Part shown: positions 55,085 through 64,000 of the stretch, piece by piece
Position numbering within the stretch: position 1 is the stretch's first letter
Layout of the letters: the number at the start of each line of letters is the position of its first letter
Notes under the pieces: generated by a model
The model's input: the letters and a program-made list of their open reading frames with translations, nothing else
What the model was told of the DNA's origin: nothing
Database searches by the model: none
From: Isoperla grammatica
Lineage: Eukaryota; Arthropoda; Insecta; Plecoptera; Perlodidae
Assembly: GCA_945910005.1 (NCBI GenBank)
Contig: OX246738.1
Coordinates: 23,594,186 to 23,658,185, forward strand
Length of the DNA stretch: 64,000 bases
Direction of reading: 5' to 3'
Made by a program: the position numbers and the translations under genes

Positions 55085-57010
55085 GGATTTGCAGATGATA
55101 TTGCAGTGATTAGTAAAGATACTCGTTCTACCATTACTCTTACTCAGATGGCTCGGGCACGGTTAAATGAGATTGGTATTTCAATTAATCCTAGAAAGGT
55201 GTGTTGGAGGCAATTAATCTATATAGGTCTACCTATAGAGTGACATGACATTGAATCTTTGTCATTCAGTGAAAAAGTATGTTTTCTTCTTCTTTTCCTA
55301 TGCCTGCATTTTGGGCTTACTGGGTCACCATGCATTTTCTGGTTTTCCAGTAGAGACAGGCTTCCTTTTCCTCATAACTCATACCAGGTGGAAGGGCATC
55401 TACATCATGTTATTTCTAAGGAGTCAATTTTGCAAAACTTTTGTTTTTGATCCAGCCTCATGTTATCAATAAACTTAGAACTCTTGATTCCTTAGCCACT
55501 TCCCACCTCTTGAATTCAGTCCAGAAACATATTCAACCAGTTTGTTGGCCCAACTTTAATTTATACACTTTCAAAATGCATCTGGGTATGTATCATGATT
55601 CATGTAACTGGGTAAGAACCCAGTTACTAAAATTGTTTTTGTCAGATACAGACAAATTATTACAGGGTACTGTGAAGCAGGCGGGGTCTGGCTAGGGATG
55701 CCGGGATGCGATCGCATCCCGGGCAAATCCGGGCCCTTTGGCAGTCCGGGCCCCCGGGCTGCCACCAGAAAGTTCCTATGATGTACCGGTAAATACTTCT
55801 CTGTATATTGCTGATATTCTGTATATTGCACGCTAGCATTTTGCGAGTGACAATATTGATTACTTGTCAATAACACTAATGGCCGTGGGCCTACCTCGAA
55901 TATCGTTTTTTTTTTTTATTAGAATAACGCGCCCGGTAGTGCTACTGGTAGGGTGGCCGCTGTTAATCGCCCCCTAAAATCGCATTTTAGGCCATAAAAT
56001 TCAATGCACCCAAAAAAAATGTGTGCCTTCAGACCCCAGCTGCGCCACGCAGCTGGGGTCTGAAGGCACAAATTTTTTTGTTACCTAGTTACCTCGTGCG
56101 GGCCCCCCCAAACCCAGCATCCCGGGCCTTTTTATCTCAGTCCGCCCCTGCTGTGAAGGACATTTTACAACTTCGTCATGATGTTCCTGACGCCATAATA
56201 TATTCTAGTAGGAAATTCAAAGATCTTGACATTGTAAAAACTAGATAAGAAGCATTCATTCAGCACTTTAATATGTGATCATTATTACAAGATGCAAACA
56301 ATGTAAAAAAAATGTACATTTTGGTAGGAATCTTGACGCTGAGAAATTAAGGTATATTTCTAGATTATAAATAACATTACCAGAAGCCTTCGTACTAGAG
56401 AGTACTAGAGTCTTAAACAAAACATTGCGAGAACATCATAAAAAGCAAGAGTATAAAAAGTGGTGCGATCTGTCACATAAAGGAAAAGAGCAGTACTTTT
56501 CCAGGAAGTGATATCTGCTAATTTTATAAAATTTGTATGTAGGTCTATACTAAAACTGGAATAAAACTCATTTTAAACAGAAAATCGAATTGAAGTGTCC
56601 ATTTTAGGTGGGACTCTTTTAGTCCCACCTCTGAATGGAATGGAGATTCCAATGGTTCCTGTAAGAACCGTCGCTGTCAGAAACCAAGATACTAACCACT
56701 GCAGTCATTGCAGCGAGTTTGAAACACTTGGCCATGTACTTAGCTACTGTCAGCAGAGTAAAAAGACGAGAGAATCGCATCATCATGAAGTGCGCCATAA
56801 AATTACGAACTATGAACTATAAGAACTACGAAGTCTACGAAGAGGTTCATGGCATTTCGACATCAAGCGAATAGACATCATAGTCATAGATCGAGAGAAG
56901 TCGGAAGGGTAATTGTTTTAGATCCAACTGTACGGTTTGAGGATCACCTGGGACAAATGAAGGAAGTGGACCTTGAGTAGAATATCTATAACCCAACTAT
57001 TACCAATTCC
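55085..57010 (+). pseudogene. Decayed LINE with restriction-like endonuclease (R2/R4/NeSL-like)
   Basis: Fragments in order on the plus strand: the catalytic GFADDIAVISKD box and LNEIGISINPRK (55085-55200), a thumb fragment HVINKLRTLDSLA (55450-55590), then a C-terminal part from about 56595 with CSHCSEFETLGHVLSYC (zinc knuckle), ESHHHEVRHKI, and across frameshifts KRIDIIVIDREKSEG and VLDPTVRFE. The last motifs are the restriction-like endonuclease that R2-group LINEs place after the RT. Several frameshifts and stops make it dead. A hAT MITE splits its 3' end at 57011. A segment near 55690-56140 with CCCGGGC and inverted CAGCTGGGGTCTG repeats is a later insertion. Confidence 0.65.
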
Positions 57011-57704
57011 TAGAGGTGTTTGTTTTTCGCGGACCGCGAAATCGCGAAAAGTGTTGATAAAGAAGGGGGAGATAAACAAAGTGTATATCTATTGATATAG
57101 GCTACACCTTAAAAACATCAAATTTTCACCGCAAAAATTCACGAAATCCGTCAATTTCCAGTCATAACATCGAAATTGGTATTAAAGAGCGAAATAACAC
57201 GAAATTGATGAAATCTCGATTGTTTTTAATTTATTATAGACAATTTTAAAAAATTAAAATTTATTATTACAGTCAAACGTCATTACAACACAATCGTGGG
57301 GACCTTATATTTTTTCATTATAATGATGATTTCGTTTAGAAGCTCAACGATTTATTTTTTGCTGAAATTCGGTGTCAAGCAGAGCAAACGAGTACAATTC
57401 TGAGGGATTTTACGTGACGGACAAGAAGATTCTTATGTGTTGTGACTGCCGCCTTTAATTCGACCGTAAAGACACACTAGACAAACACAGGTAATGGTAA
57501 TGTTAAATTAATACACTTCGTATTAACTAGTACTAGTTTGTACATACAATTCAAATAAATTAAATTACATTAAAATTCCTTTTAAATTTAAACATGTTTC
57601 TGGTGAAATTTACTGTAGAAAATCTCCCAAAAAGCATAACATCGAAATTATCAAATCTATAAACGAAATTTAAGAAAACATAACACCATTTACAAACACC
57701 TCTA
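57011..57704. mobile_element. hAT MITE family H, copy 1, perfect 8-bp TSD
   Basis: Ends TAGAGGTGTTTGTTTTTCGC and ACAAACACCTCTA with duplication ccaattcc (57003-57010, 57705-57712). The sequence matches 57866-58561 in inverted orientation. Contains TTCGCG motifs and CATAACATCGAAATT repeats; noncoding. Confidence 0.9.
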
Positions 57705-57865
57705 CCAATTCCTATACTTATTAGTACAATCAGAAAGATATCAGAATGCCATATGGCATATTGAAGGGAACAGGAGTCCTATCTCTACTGGCTAACTAGA
57801 AAACACATGATGGCATGAGATGTCAATTGTGGGCATAAGAAAAGAAGAACAAAAGGACTTATAGG

Positions 57866-58561
57866 TAGAGGTGTTTGTAAATGGTGTTATGTTTTCTTAA
57901 ATTTCGTTTATAGATTTAATAATTTCGATGTTATGGCGGTGTTATGCTTTTTGGGAGATTTTCTACAGCAAATTGCATCAGAAACATGTTTAAATTAAAA
58001 CAGGAATTTGAATGTAATTTAATTTATTTGAATTGTATTTGTATGTACCAACTAGTACTAGTTAATTTACAAAGTGTATTAACATTACCATTACCTGCGT
58101 TTGTCTAGTGTGTCTTTACGGTTGAATTAAAGGCGGCAGTCACAACACATAAGAATCTTCTTGTCCGTCACGTAAAATCCCTCAGAATTGTACTCGTTTG
58201 CTCTGCTTGACGCCGAATTTCAGCAAAAATAAATCGTTGATCTTCTTAACGAAATCATCATTATAATGAAAAAATATTAGGTCCCCACGATTGTGTAGTA
58301 ATGACGTTTGACTGTAATAATAAATTCTAAATTAAAAAAAAAAATGTTATAATAAATTAAAAACAATCGAGATTTCGTGTTATTTCCCTCTTTAATACAA
58401 ATTTCGATGTTATGACTGAAAATTGACGGATTTCGCGAATTTTCGCGGTGAAATTTTGATGTTTTTAAGGTGCCTATCAACAGATATACACTTTGTTTAT
58501 CTCCTCCTTCGTTATCAACACTTTTCGCGATTTTACGGTCCGCGAAAAACAAACACCTCTA
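57866..58561. mobile_element. hAT MITE family H, copy 2, perfect 8-bp TSD
   Basis: Same family as the previous copy, inverted, with its own duplication cttatagg (57858-57865, 58562-58569). The two copies lie 161 bp apart, so together they form a 1.55-kb inverted structure that arose by two independent insertions. Confidence 0.9.
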
Positions 58562-58569
58562 CTTATAGG

Positions 58570-59210
58570 GGTATTAGCATTGAGTTTGTTAAAACTCAAT
58601 GGTATTAGGTATTAGGGTAACAATCCCCGTTTTTTTCGAGGTGTTTCGAAAAATATTCAAGCCTAGTGCTAGTCGTACCCAATATATTGTTTTATGTGTT
58701 TTACGATGGTAATTTTAATTTTTATGCACCATCTGCATTATTTATAAGCCTTTTTTTTGTTTTTGTAATTCAGTGTAATTTGTTTGAGATCTCGTTTGTA
58801 ATATATTTTGTATTAGGCATTCTATGTCGATTGGCAACAGCTTTGGTCGCGGAGATCGATATTGTTCAATAAAGGTTCTACTACAAACAAGTATTAATGC
58901 TAGCCAACGTTATCCCACACACACACATGCACACACGAACTTGCAGGACTATTTTCAAGCAATAAAATATCCCACATAAACTTAAAACTGATGTATCTCA
59001 TCTACCGATAAATACTTGTATAAACACCAAGTCTGTCGTCTAAAGAGGGTATGGGCATGCCCATAACCCTACACTGGCCATCCTGTCCTTCCATGGGACA
59101 GGAAAACAACAATAAAATTAGTTAATTAAGTCTGTCGTCCAAAAGTGTGCGTGTATGGGGTACATAACGGCAACTGTAACGATAACATTTGCTGCAGTGC
59201 AAAATTCAAT
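58570..59210. other. Stretch without a recognisable gene
   Basis: AT-rich sequence with a CA microsatellite near 58918. It may include the 3' end of the decayed LINE upstream, but no motif confirms it. Confidence 0.35.
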
Positions 59211-59376
59211 TCAAAATTCAAATGAAATGATGAGGCCCTCAAATTGAAAATGATGAGGGTGGGTGGGAGGGAGGTTGGGACAGGTTACCTCCGGGTAGTT
59301 ATGGCCCATTAGCAGCCTTGAAGTATATAACATTTTGCCCCCTGAATCTCGTACGTTGCCCCCCCTCCCACCTCCC

Positions 59377-59766
59377 TGCTTTCTTCTTGTAAACCTTACC
59401 CACTTGCACTTCCCCATATTTAAACTCATCCTATTAACCCTAATAGTGGGTCTACAGCTAAGCGTTGGGAGCGAAGCGAGGGCGCGAGCTCCAATCAGCA
59501 ACCGAGTTTCACACGAACTCGGCCCCTGACTGAAGCTCGCGCCCTCGCTTCACTCCCAACGCTTAGCTGTAGACCCACCATTACTCATTCCCCCAGCTTT
59601 CCCATGTCTTCTCCCAGTAAGACCTCATCCCCCCTGTTCTTTATTTCCCTATAGATAACACAGTCGTCTGCAAATAACCTCACTCTTGCCCCCATACCTT
59701 CTGCTATGTCATTAATGTAGATGGCGAACATCAGAGGCCTGAGCACACTACCCTGCGGCACCCCTG
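59377..59766 (-). pseudogene. LINE reverse transcriptase fragment, split by a palindrome
   Basis: On the minus strand 59766-59640 reads SGVPQGSVLRPLMFAIYIND then VRLFADDCVIYREI, the RT catalytic region of a Jockey/CR1-type LINE. After the palindrome at 59448-59578 the frame resumes with MSLNMGKCKWVRFTRRK, the motif that follows FADD in these enzymes. Relic. Confidence 0.75.
59448..59578. mobile_element. Palindromic MITE, about 131 bp
   Basis: Arms TGGGTCTACAGCTAAGCGTT and AACGCTTAGCTGTAGACCCA extend through a GCGAGGGCGCGAGCT block. It interrupts the LINE RT fragment. Duplication unclear (TAA-like). Confidence 0.7.
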
Positions 59767-60366
59767 AATTGTTATTATTAAGGTAAGCCTATTTGTTGGT
59801 ATCTAGGCATAGAAGTTATTAAATCTCCAGTCACACAGTTGATTTTTAAAGAAAATGTTATATTTCAACAACGTTCAAATATTTGCACTTAGGTAACCCA
59901 CTGCCATAGCTAGGCTATAAGCCAAAACTCACTTGGCTGACATAGGGCCTAGGACGCAAATATGAAATTATAATATAAAGCTGCTTTAAAATAGGTCCAT
60001 ACAGTAGGCCTAGGCCTCCCTAGTCTAGGGTCTAGAATAATTTTTGCTGCCAAATATTACCAGGGTGCACAATAGCCGGCAATGTTCAACCATAGCCAAC
60101 TTTCCCATTACCTTTAACGCTTCCTTGGCGATTGTGCACCCTGCTTTAGGTTAGCTACAGGCGTAGCGTAGGCCCTAGGCCTAGCTAGCCCTAGGCCTAG
60201 TCCTTAGAGCTAGACCTAGGAGGATAGGCTATAGGCCTAGACCAAATACCTTCCTAAACCCCCCTAGGCCTAAGCCTAGGGCCTAGCCTGTTCTATAAAA
60301 AGTTGCCACGACTTAACCTTAATCCTTGATACAATTGACGGAATGTTACAGATAATGGTAGAAAGT
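59767..60366. other. ATOX1 3' flank, repeats only
   Basis: Contains a short inverted pair CAGGGTGCACAAT...ATTGTGCACCCTG (about 60061-60144), like a tiny hAT MITE but without matching flanks, and AGGCCT motifs at 60170-60290. Confidence 0.5.
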
Positions 60367-60597
60367 TCAGTTTTTAAGTCCGATATAGGAAGTAGTTTTT
60401 CCAGTCTTTTTTATCGTCTCCAACAATTGATCTGCTGACAGCCCGGTTGATGTAACTTGAACCATTTGATGCTCCAAGGAAATGTCCACCTTCAAAACAC
60501 CTTTATCTTTTAGTTTTCCGAGAACTTTTTCGACTGCCGACGAACAACCGCCACATGTCATCTCAACTTTGAATTCGTGAACTTCTTCTGATGACAT
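60367..60597 (-). CDS. ATOX1: ATOX1-type copper chaperone
   Basis: A complete 76-residue frame. It has the HMA fold signature MTCGGC (Met13, Cys15, Cys18), which binds one Cu(I), and a KTGK loop (Lys64-Lys67) followed by TTSYIGL at the C-terminus. These are the defining features of Atox1/Atx1, which carries copper in the cytosol to P-type ATPases of the secretory pathway. The protein is a few residues longer than the human form, mainly at the N-terminus (MSSEEVHEF). The Met at 60597 is the only suitable start. No intron interrupts the coding region; a retrocopy cannot be excluded, but the frame is intact and the residues are conserved. No AATAAA is seen within 70 nt of the stop. Confidence 0.92.
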   Translation of the reverse strand: MSSEEVHEFKVEMTCGGCSSAVEKVLGKLKDKGVLKVDISLEHQMVQVTSTGLSADQLLETIKKTGKTTSYIGLKN

Positions 60598-60966
60598 GTT
60601 GACAAAAAGTTAATAAGCTTCCAATATCAGCTGCTTGAGTTGAAACCAAGGATTGTCAACGTAGTATCTTTGGTCAAGGTCGTAATGCTCGATCGGTGAT
60701 CAACTGATCATGCCCGTGAAACGTGTTGAGTGTGGGTGTGAACCGGTTTCCGGGAAGCTTGTATACACGTCAAACTTATCCAAGCCACGTGACTCGCAGT
60801 CGTCGTTCGCATCACGTTCGAGCCTGCTCGAGAACGCGCGGGGATTTCAAATAGATGATTTTCAGAATTGATCTAAAAAGCTGTGATTTGCAGTCGCCGC
60901 CATTCAAGAAGAACTTTGTATGATTTTTGTGGCATAGTTGGCCGTGTGATTTTTACCAATAATCAG

Positions 60967-61166
60967 GCGCGTAGGGACTAAGTGGGGGGAGGGAAGAATT
61001 GTGAGCGCGAACAACTCGCGGGGTCTGGGGCGGAGCCCCAGCCGCTGGAGGCTTTTTCGCTGAAGGCGAAAAATTTTCTTGCTTTATTACTTATTTCTCG
61101 ATTTTTTGGCTAAAATAATTGTTTTGAGGGCCTTAACCCACCCCTTCCCTAATTACGCCACTGACC
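60967..61166. repeat. Short dispersed element with GGGGC...GCCCC hairpin
   Basis: Begins CAGGCGCGTAGG and ends TTACGCCACTG, like the hAT element at 229-1967, and contains gtctggggcggagccccag and GCTGAAGGCGAAAAA. Flanks do not match. The hairpin module recurs at about 1525, 15990, 30855, 51125 and 56040. Confidence 0.55.
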
Positions 61167-62119
61167 TTCAAGCACTCATTCGCTTTTATTTTGTAATCCT
61201 ACAAAGTTCAAACAAAGGCAGAGGAAATGTATCTTGTGATTGTGACGAAGATCTTGGCTTTCTCCGGGGCGTGGGGCCCTCTGTGTTATTCACTGGTGAA
61301 ATATGAACTTTAGTTGGTGAATGTCTACCTCCTGGTGTTTGTTTGTTTGTTGTTGTTGTTGCAAACACTGTGCTACCATTTAATCAATGGTGCTCACCGC
61401 TGCACTAGTGCAATGTCCACTGGACAAATAACGCGAGCAGTGTACCATTGATGAGTGTACCCTGCACGGAGACCAAATAACGTGGCGGTGCCGGAAAGCT
61501 TGCACCGGTGCAGGCTATGCAGGACAAAAAAACGAACCTAGTGCAGTGTAAGAAAATCTGGCGGCAACTTGAATTAACAAGTAGATACATCGACTGCTAT
61601 TTACGTTAAGAATAAATAATAATTATTTAGTTGAGATCCGATGTAACACATTTCAAACCATTGTGACAGACGTTATCAAATTTAAGAGTGTTTTTTGTCT
61701 TCCTTCAGTGCATAGGCCTAGTGCATAGTCCAATAGTGCATGCCTTTCACTGCTTTCACTATTGCGTATTTCCGGCCTTACCACCTCAACAAAGTACAGG
61801 ACAAAGAAAACAAACGTCTGCATTACGTTTGACCTGTATACTAGGGTTCCCGCGTGTCCCAACCACGAATCAGCTTCGAGGGAGGAGCTAGAAACAATAA
61901 CACCAACGTACCAATACTGACAGGCTCCGTTGTGGCATTTTTGTTAATCTCTTCTGCGGCTGGGCCTTATGGGTGGCATGACATTACCTGAACATGTATT
62001 TTCGAGAATATTATTTTAGAAACTATTATTTCACATCAAACATTTTTATAAATTTGTATTATAATTTCAAAATAAATAATAAATTTTGTTCTTTTTAATG
62101 GCTATATCTATACTGAAGT

Positions 62120-62160
62120 TTTGAAGAGTTGGCACACATGAAAAGACCTTTCCGCCCGCC
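62120..62160 (+). promoter_or_regulatory. Candidate cell-cycle promoter motifs of CKS
   Basis: TTTGAA (62120-62125), the CHR core, and TTTCCGCCCGCC (62149-62160), an E2F-like site, lie 160-200 bp upstream of the CKS start. Vertebrate CKS genes are cell-cycle regulated through such elements; function here is inference. Confidence 0.3.
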
Positions 62161-62318
62161 CAAATCAGCCGAAATGTTTGCATTCTGGATAGTATCTTGT
62201 CATTTTGAATTCTAGCCGGCGTTGGAGCGTTGGTTTATCCAGATTCCAGATCCACTACATACATCAACACTCTAGTTCGGACAGGAATATTGGCCTCAAT
62301 CAACAGAAAAGTTTCAAC

Positions 62319-62386
62319 ATGAGTTCTGCTGCTGCTAAGAACATATATTACTCGGACAAATATTACGACGACCAATACGAATACAG
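62319..62386 (+). CDS. CKS1/CKS2 cyclin-dependent kinase regulatory subunit, first exon
   Basis: ATG opens MSSAAAKNIYYSDKYYDDQY then EY and a split Arg codon. The IYYSDKY.D..YEYR stretch is the N-terminal strand of CKS proteins, the small (about 80-residue) subunits that bind CDKs and phosphosites and help the anaphase-promoting and SCF machinery. The exon ends ACAG/GCAAGC, a GC-type donor, in phase 2, right after EYR, where I expect the first intron of animal CKS genes. The frame continues only 14 codons past this point before a stop, with no family similarity, which supports splicing there. The remaining exons (MLPKDIAK and onward) are not in the last 1.6 kb, so they are outside the window. 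CKS1 versus CKS2 cannot be decided. Confidence 0.85.
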
Positions 62387-63121
62387 GCAAGCCGATTTTA
62401 TGGGAGTTTATAAATTTTTTAGGGCTTAGGCCTAGCCTAGGCATAGGCCTATGCCCTAGGAGCCTAGGCCTATCTATACAAATACGCCTGGGCCTAGGCC
62501 TAGATGTTTGGGCCTCTAACCAGAAGGTCATAGGCCTAGCCTAGCCTAGGCCTAGGCCTGTGGAGGCTGTGGATTAGGCCTAGTTAAACAATAATTTAGT
62601 CTGGGTAGGCCTATAGTTGTTAGTTTCTCTCTCACAGTTGGATATTAGCTGGAGGCTAGAGTTTTCTTTTTTTCTTCTCACTCCTCCCTCAGATTAGATT
62701 AGATTAGGCCTAGATTAAACACTTCAGGGCTTCAAATGGGCCATAACTGCCCAGTGGTAGGCCTACCTGTCACTGCCTTCATCCTCTTCTTCCTCTTTCC
62801 TTTGAACTTTCCTCCTCTCCTCTGGACCATCTTTCACCTCCTCCAGTACCCTGGGTTCCAGTTTCAGTTTGCCCGTAAACGCCCCAGGGTTGGCATGATT
62901 TTACCCGACTCGAAAAAACCCACCTGAAAACCCCGTGGGTTTTAGACAAAAAGTGGTTTTTTTCAAATACTTATCGTAGGCATGCCTAATTGTACAGTTT
63001 ATAATATTTCTGGGCACCTTATCAATTCTTTTTGTTCTTGTATTCAATAATATAGGCCAGGCCTATATCTGATATTACCTCAGTAGCTACAACGGACTGA
63101 AGATGAATACGATTAGCAGTC

Positions 63122-63545
63122 ACTACGTATAGTCTACCACAGGCGCTAGTCCGACCTAACTTAGTCCAATGCGAACTAAAAATCTTTGATATACACCTGA
63201 ATGCGCAGTAGATTTTACCGGACCAACAAAGCGGGCCAGCTCGGTCAAATCAAGCCAGCTGTGCTTGATATCCGCGTAGCTCAGTTTCACTACAACGTGA
63301 TAATCGCTGATCGACGAATCCAGTTGCAGCAAACAACTAGCGCTAGGCGTGTAGGTTAGGGGGCGTGTGTAGCACCGCTGGTCAAAGGTGGTTGCTCTTG
63401 GAAATAGTCACAACGTAGCAGGCGGTGAGTCTAGTGTTTAGTGCGGCTGTAGTTAGCCCGATATTAAAGATTGATATACGGTTCGGCCTATCGTCGTGCG
63501 AGCTTATCTAATCCGAACTTGCTCCTGTGATATACGTAGACTTGA
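63122..63545. mobile_element. Diverged family T inverted-repeat element
   Basis: The left end CACTACGTATAGTCTACCAC and the reverse of the right end (GTCTACGTATATCACAGGAG) match with several changes, and both continue into AGT.CG blocks. The ends share CTACGTATA with the elements at 25642 and 26261. Confidence 0.45.
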
Positions 63546-63819
63546 GTGATTCCGCTCACTAAATTGATTCTCAACTGTTTGCCTACAAGGCTTGTATTGA
63601 AAACTAACTATTTAGTTAACCCATCCGCATCAGTTGCCTCATTTGGCTGGCCGCCCCCGGAAACCACGCACTTCTAGCGCGCGCCAAGGTTAACACGAAT
63701 ACGTCTTCATTGTCACTTTCGTCAATGTCCATAGTCCATACCAATGTCCACATCGCTATCACTGTCACTGATAATAGTAGACCTAGCTGTTTTACTAGCC
63801 GGAACACGCACATTCGTAT

Positions 63820-63998
63820 CTCTAGGCATACACCTACACGCGAGACCTAGGCCTAGTGTCACTGTCATTGTCCATTTCACAATCGCTCTCACTCTCATTT
63901 GAAACCACAATATTTTGTAAGTTTGGGTTGTTGTTAACACCTTCTCCATCACTGTCACTAAAATCAGATCCTAAAACGTCTAAAATCTGTATAATGTC
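63820..63998 (-). pseudogene. Acidic N-terminal-like fragment, possible transposase remnant
   Basis: On the minus strand one frame reads ILDVLGSDFSDSDGEG, NESESDCEMDNDSDT and then a stop. Such D/S/E-rich starts are common in piggyBac-like transposases, but also elsewhere. No diagnostic domain is present and the frame runs off the window edge, so the identity is open. Confidence 0.25.
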
Positions 63999-64000
63999 AC

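Larger units (their letters stand above)
60598..62318. other. Region between ATOX1 and CKS
   Basis: Includes the likely ATOX1 promoter (60600-60900, GC-richer, divergent), a short repeat (60967-61166) with the GGGGCGGAGCCCC hairpin and a GTAATTACGCCACTG end, and the CKS 5' region. No other gene is recognised. Confidence 0.45.
62387..64000. other. Probable first CKS intron
   Basis: Holds AGGCCT runs (62420-62560), a LINE 3'-end motif with a GATTA tail (62690-62760), a diverged family T inverted-repeat element (about 63122-63545) and an acidic frame near the end. No further CKS exon is visible. Confidence 0.5.

Overview
This window looks like nuclear DNA from an animal, most likely a marine invertebrate deuterostome; echinoderm is my best guess, from protein similarity and the transposon mix, not from a search. 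It is AT-rich, the recognisable genes have introns, and transposable elements dominate. Four host genes can be supported. They are the last exon of a mitochondrial ribosomal protein L54 gene (minus, about 13.8-14.1 kb); a Cactin (spliceosome-associated) gene of at least six exons spread over 23 kb (plus, 29.07-52.15 kb); an ATOX1-type copper chaperone in one exon (minus, 60.4-60.6 kb); and the first exon of a CKS1/CKS2 cyclin-dependent-kinase subunit (plus, 62.3 kb) with a GC splice donor. The rest of CKS lies beyond what I can see.

Region by region. 0.2-2.0 kb: a hAT element with a perfect 8-bp target-site duplication, holding a Penelope-like fragment (GIY-YIG endonuclease between 197-bp inverted pseudo-LTRs that carry a hammerhead-like motif). 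2.2-2.8 kb: two PIF/Harbinger-type MITEs with TAA duplications. 4.0-5.4 kb: two short hAT MITEs. 5.6 kb: a Ty3/gypsy RNase H scrap. 6.3-13.6 kb: a large hAT-ended structure with long inverted arms around a degenerate gene with a DTK/SPDTDV core and a cysteine-rich (CXC-like) tail; its inner arms (1.5 kb) are nearly identical and each carries four 150-bp tandem units with a TGACGTCA site. 15.1-15.8 kb: a Harbinger derivative retaining a MADF exon. 18.5-24.6 kb: an intact two-ORF LINE on the minus strand inserted into an older LINE on the plus strand, beside an unclassified 8-bp-TSD element. 24.6-28.3 kb: AGGCCT-rich DNA, inverted-repeat elements and a 148-bp tandem array.

The Cactin introns (30.3-52 kb) hold hAT, pogo/Tigger, Harbinger and mariner-like elements, several nested three deep, while the coding exons stay open with standard splice sites. 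52.5-53.85 kb: a second Penelope pseudo-LTR split by a pogo-type element. 55-58.6 kb: a decayed LINE with a restriction-like endonuclease, broken by an insertion of a 0.7-kb hAT family; a second copy lies inverted nearby. 59.2-59.8 kb: another LINE RT fragment split by a palindrome. 60.4-64 kb: ATOX1, CKS exon 1 and repeats.

The genes do not form one pathway. The most notable signals are the 7.2-kb inverted-arm element, the hammerhead-like motifs whose stems covary between copies while sharing an exchanged core base pair, and an element family with two head-to-head short exons. Element class calls rest on termini, target-site duplications and recognisable protein motifs read by eye; no database or folding program was run.
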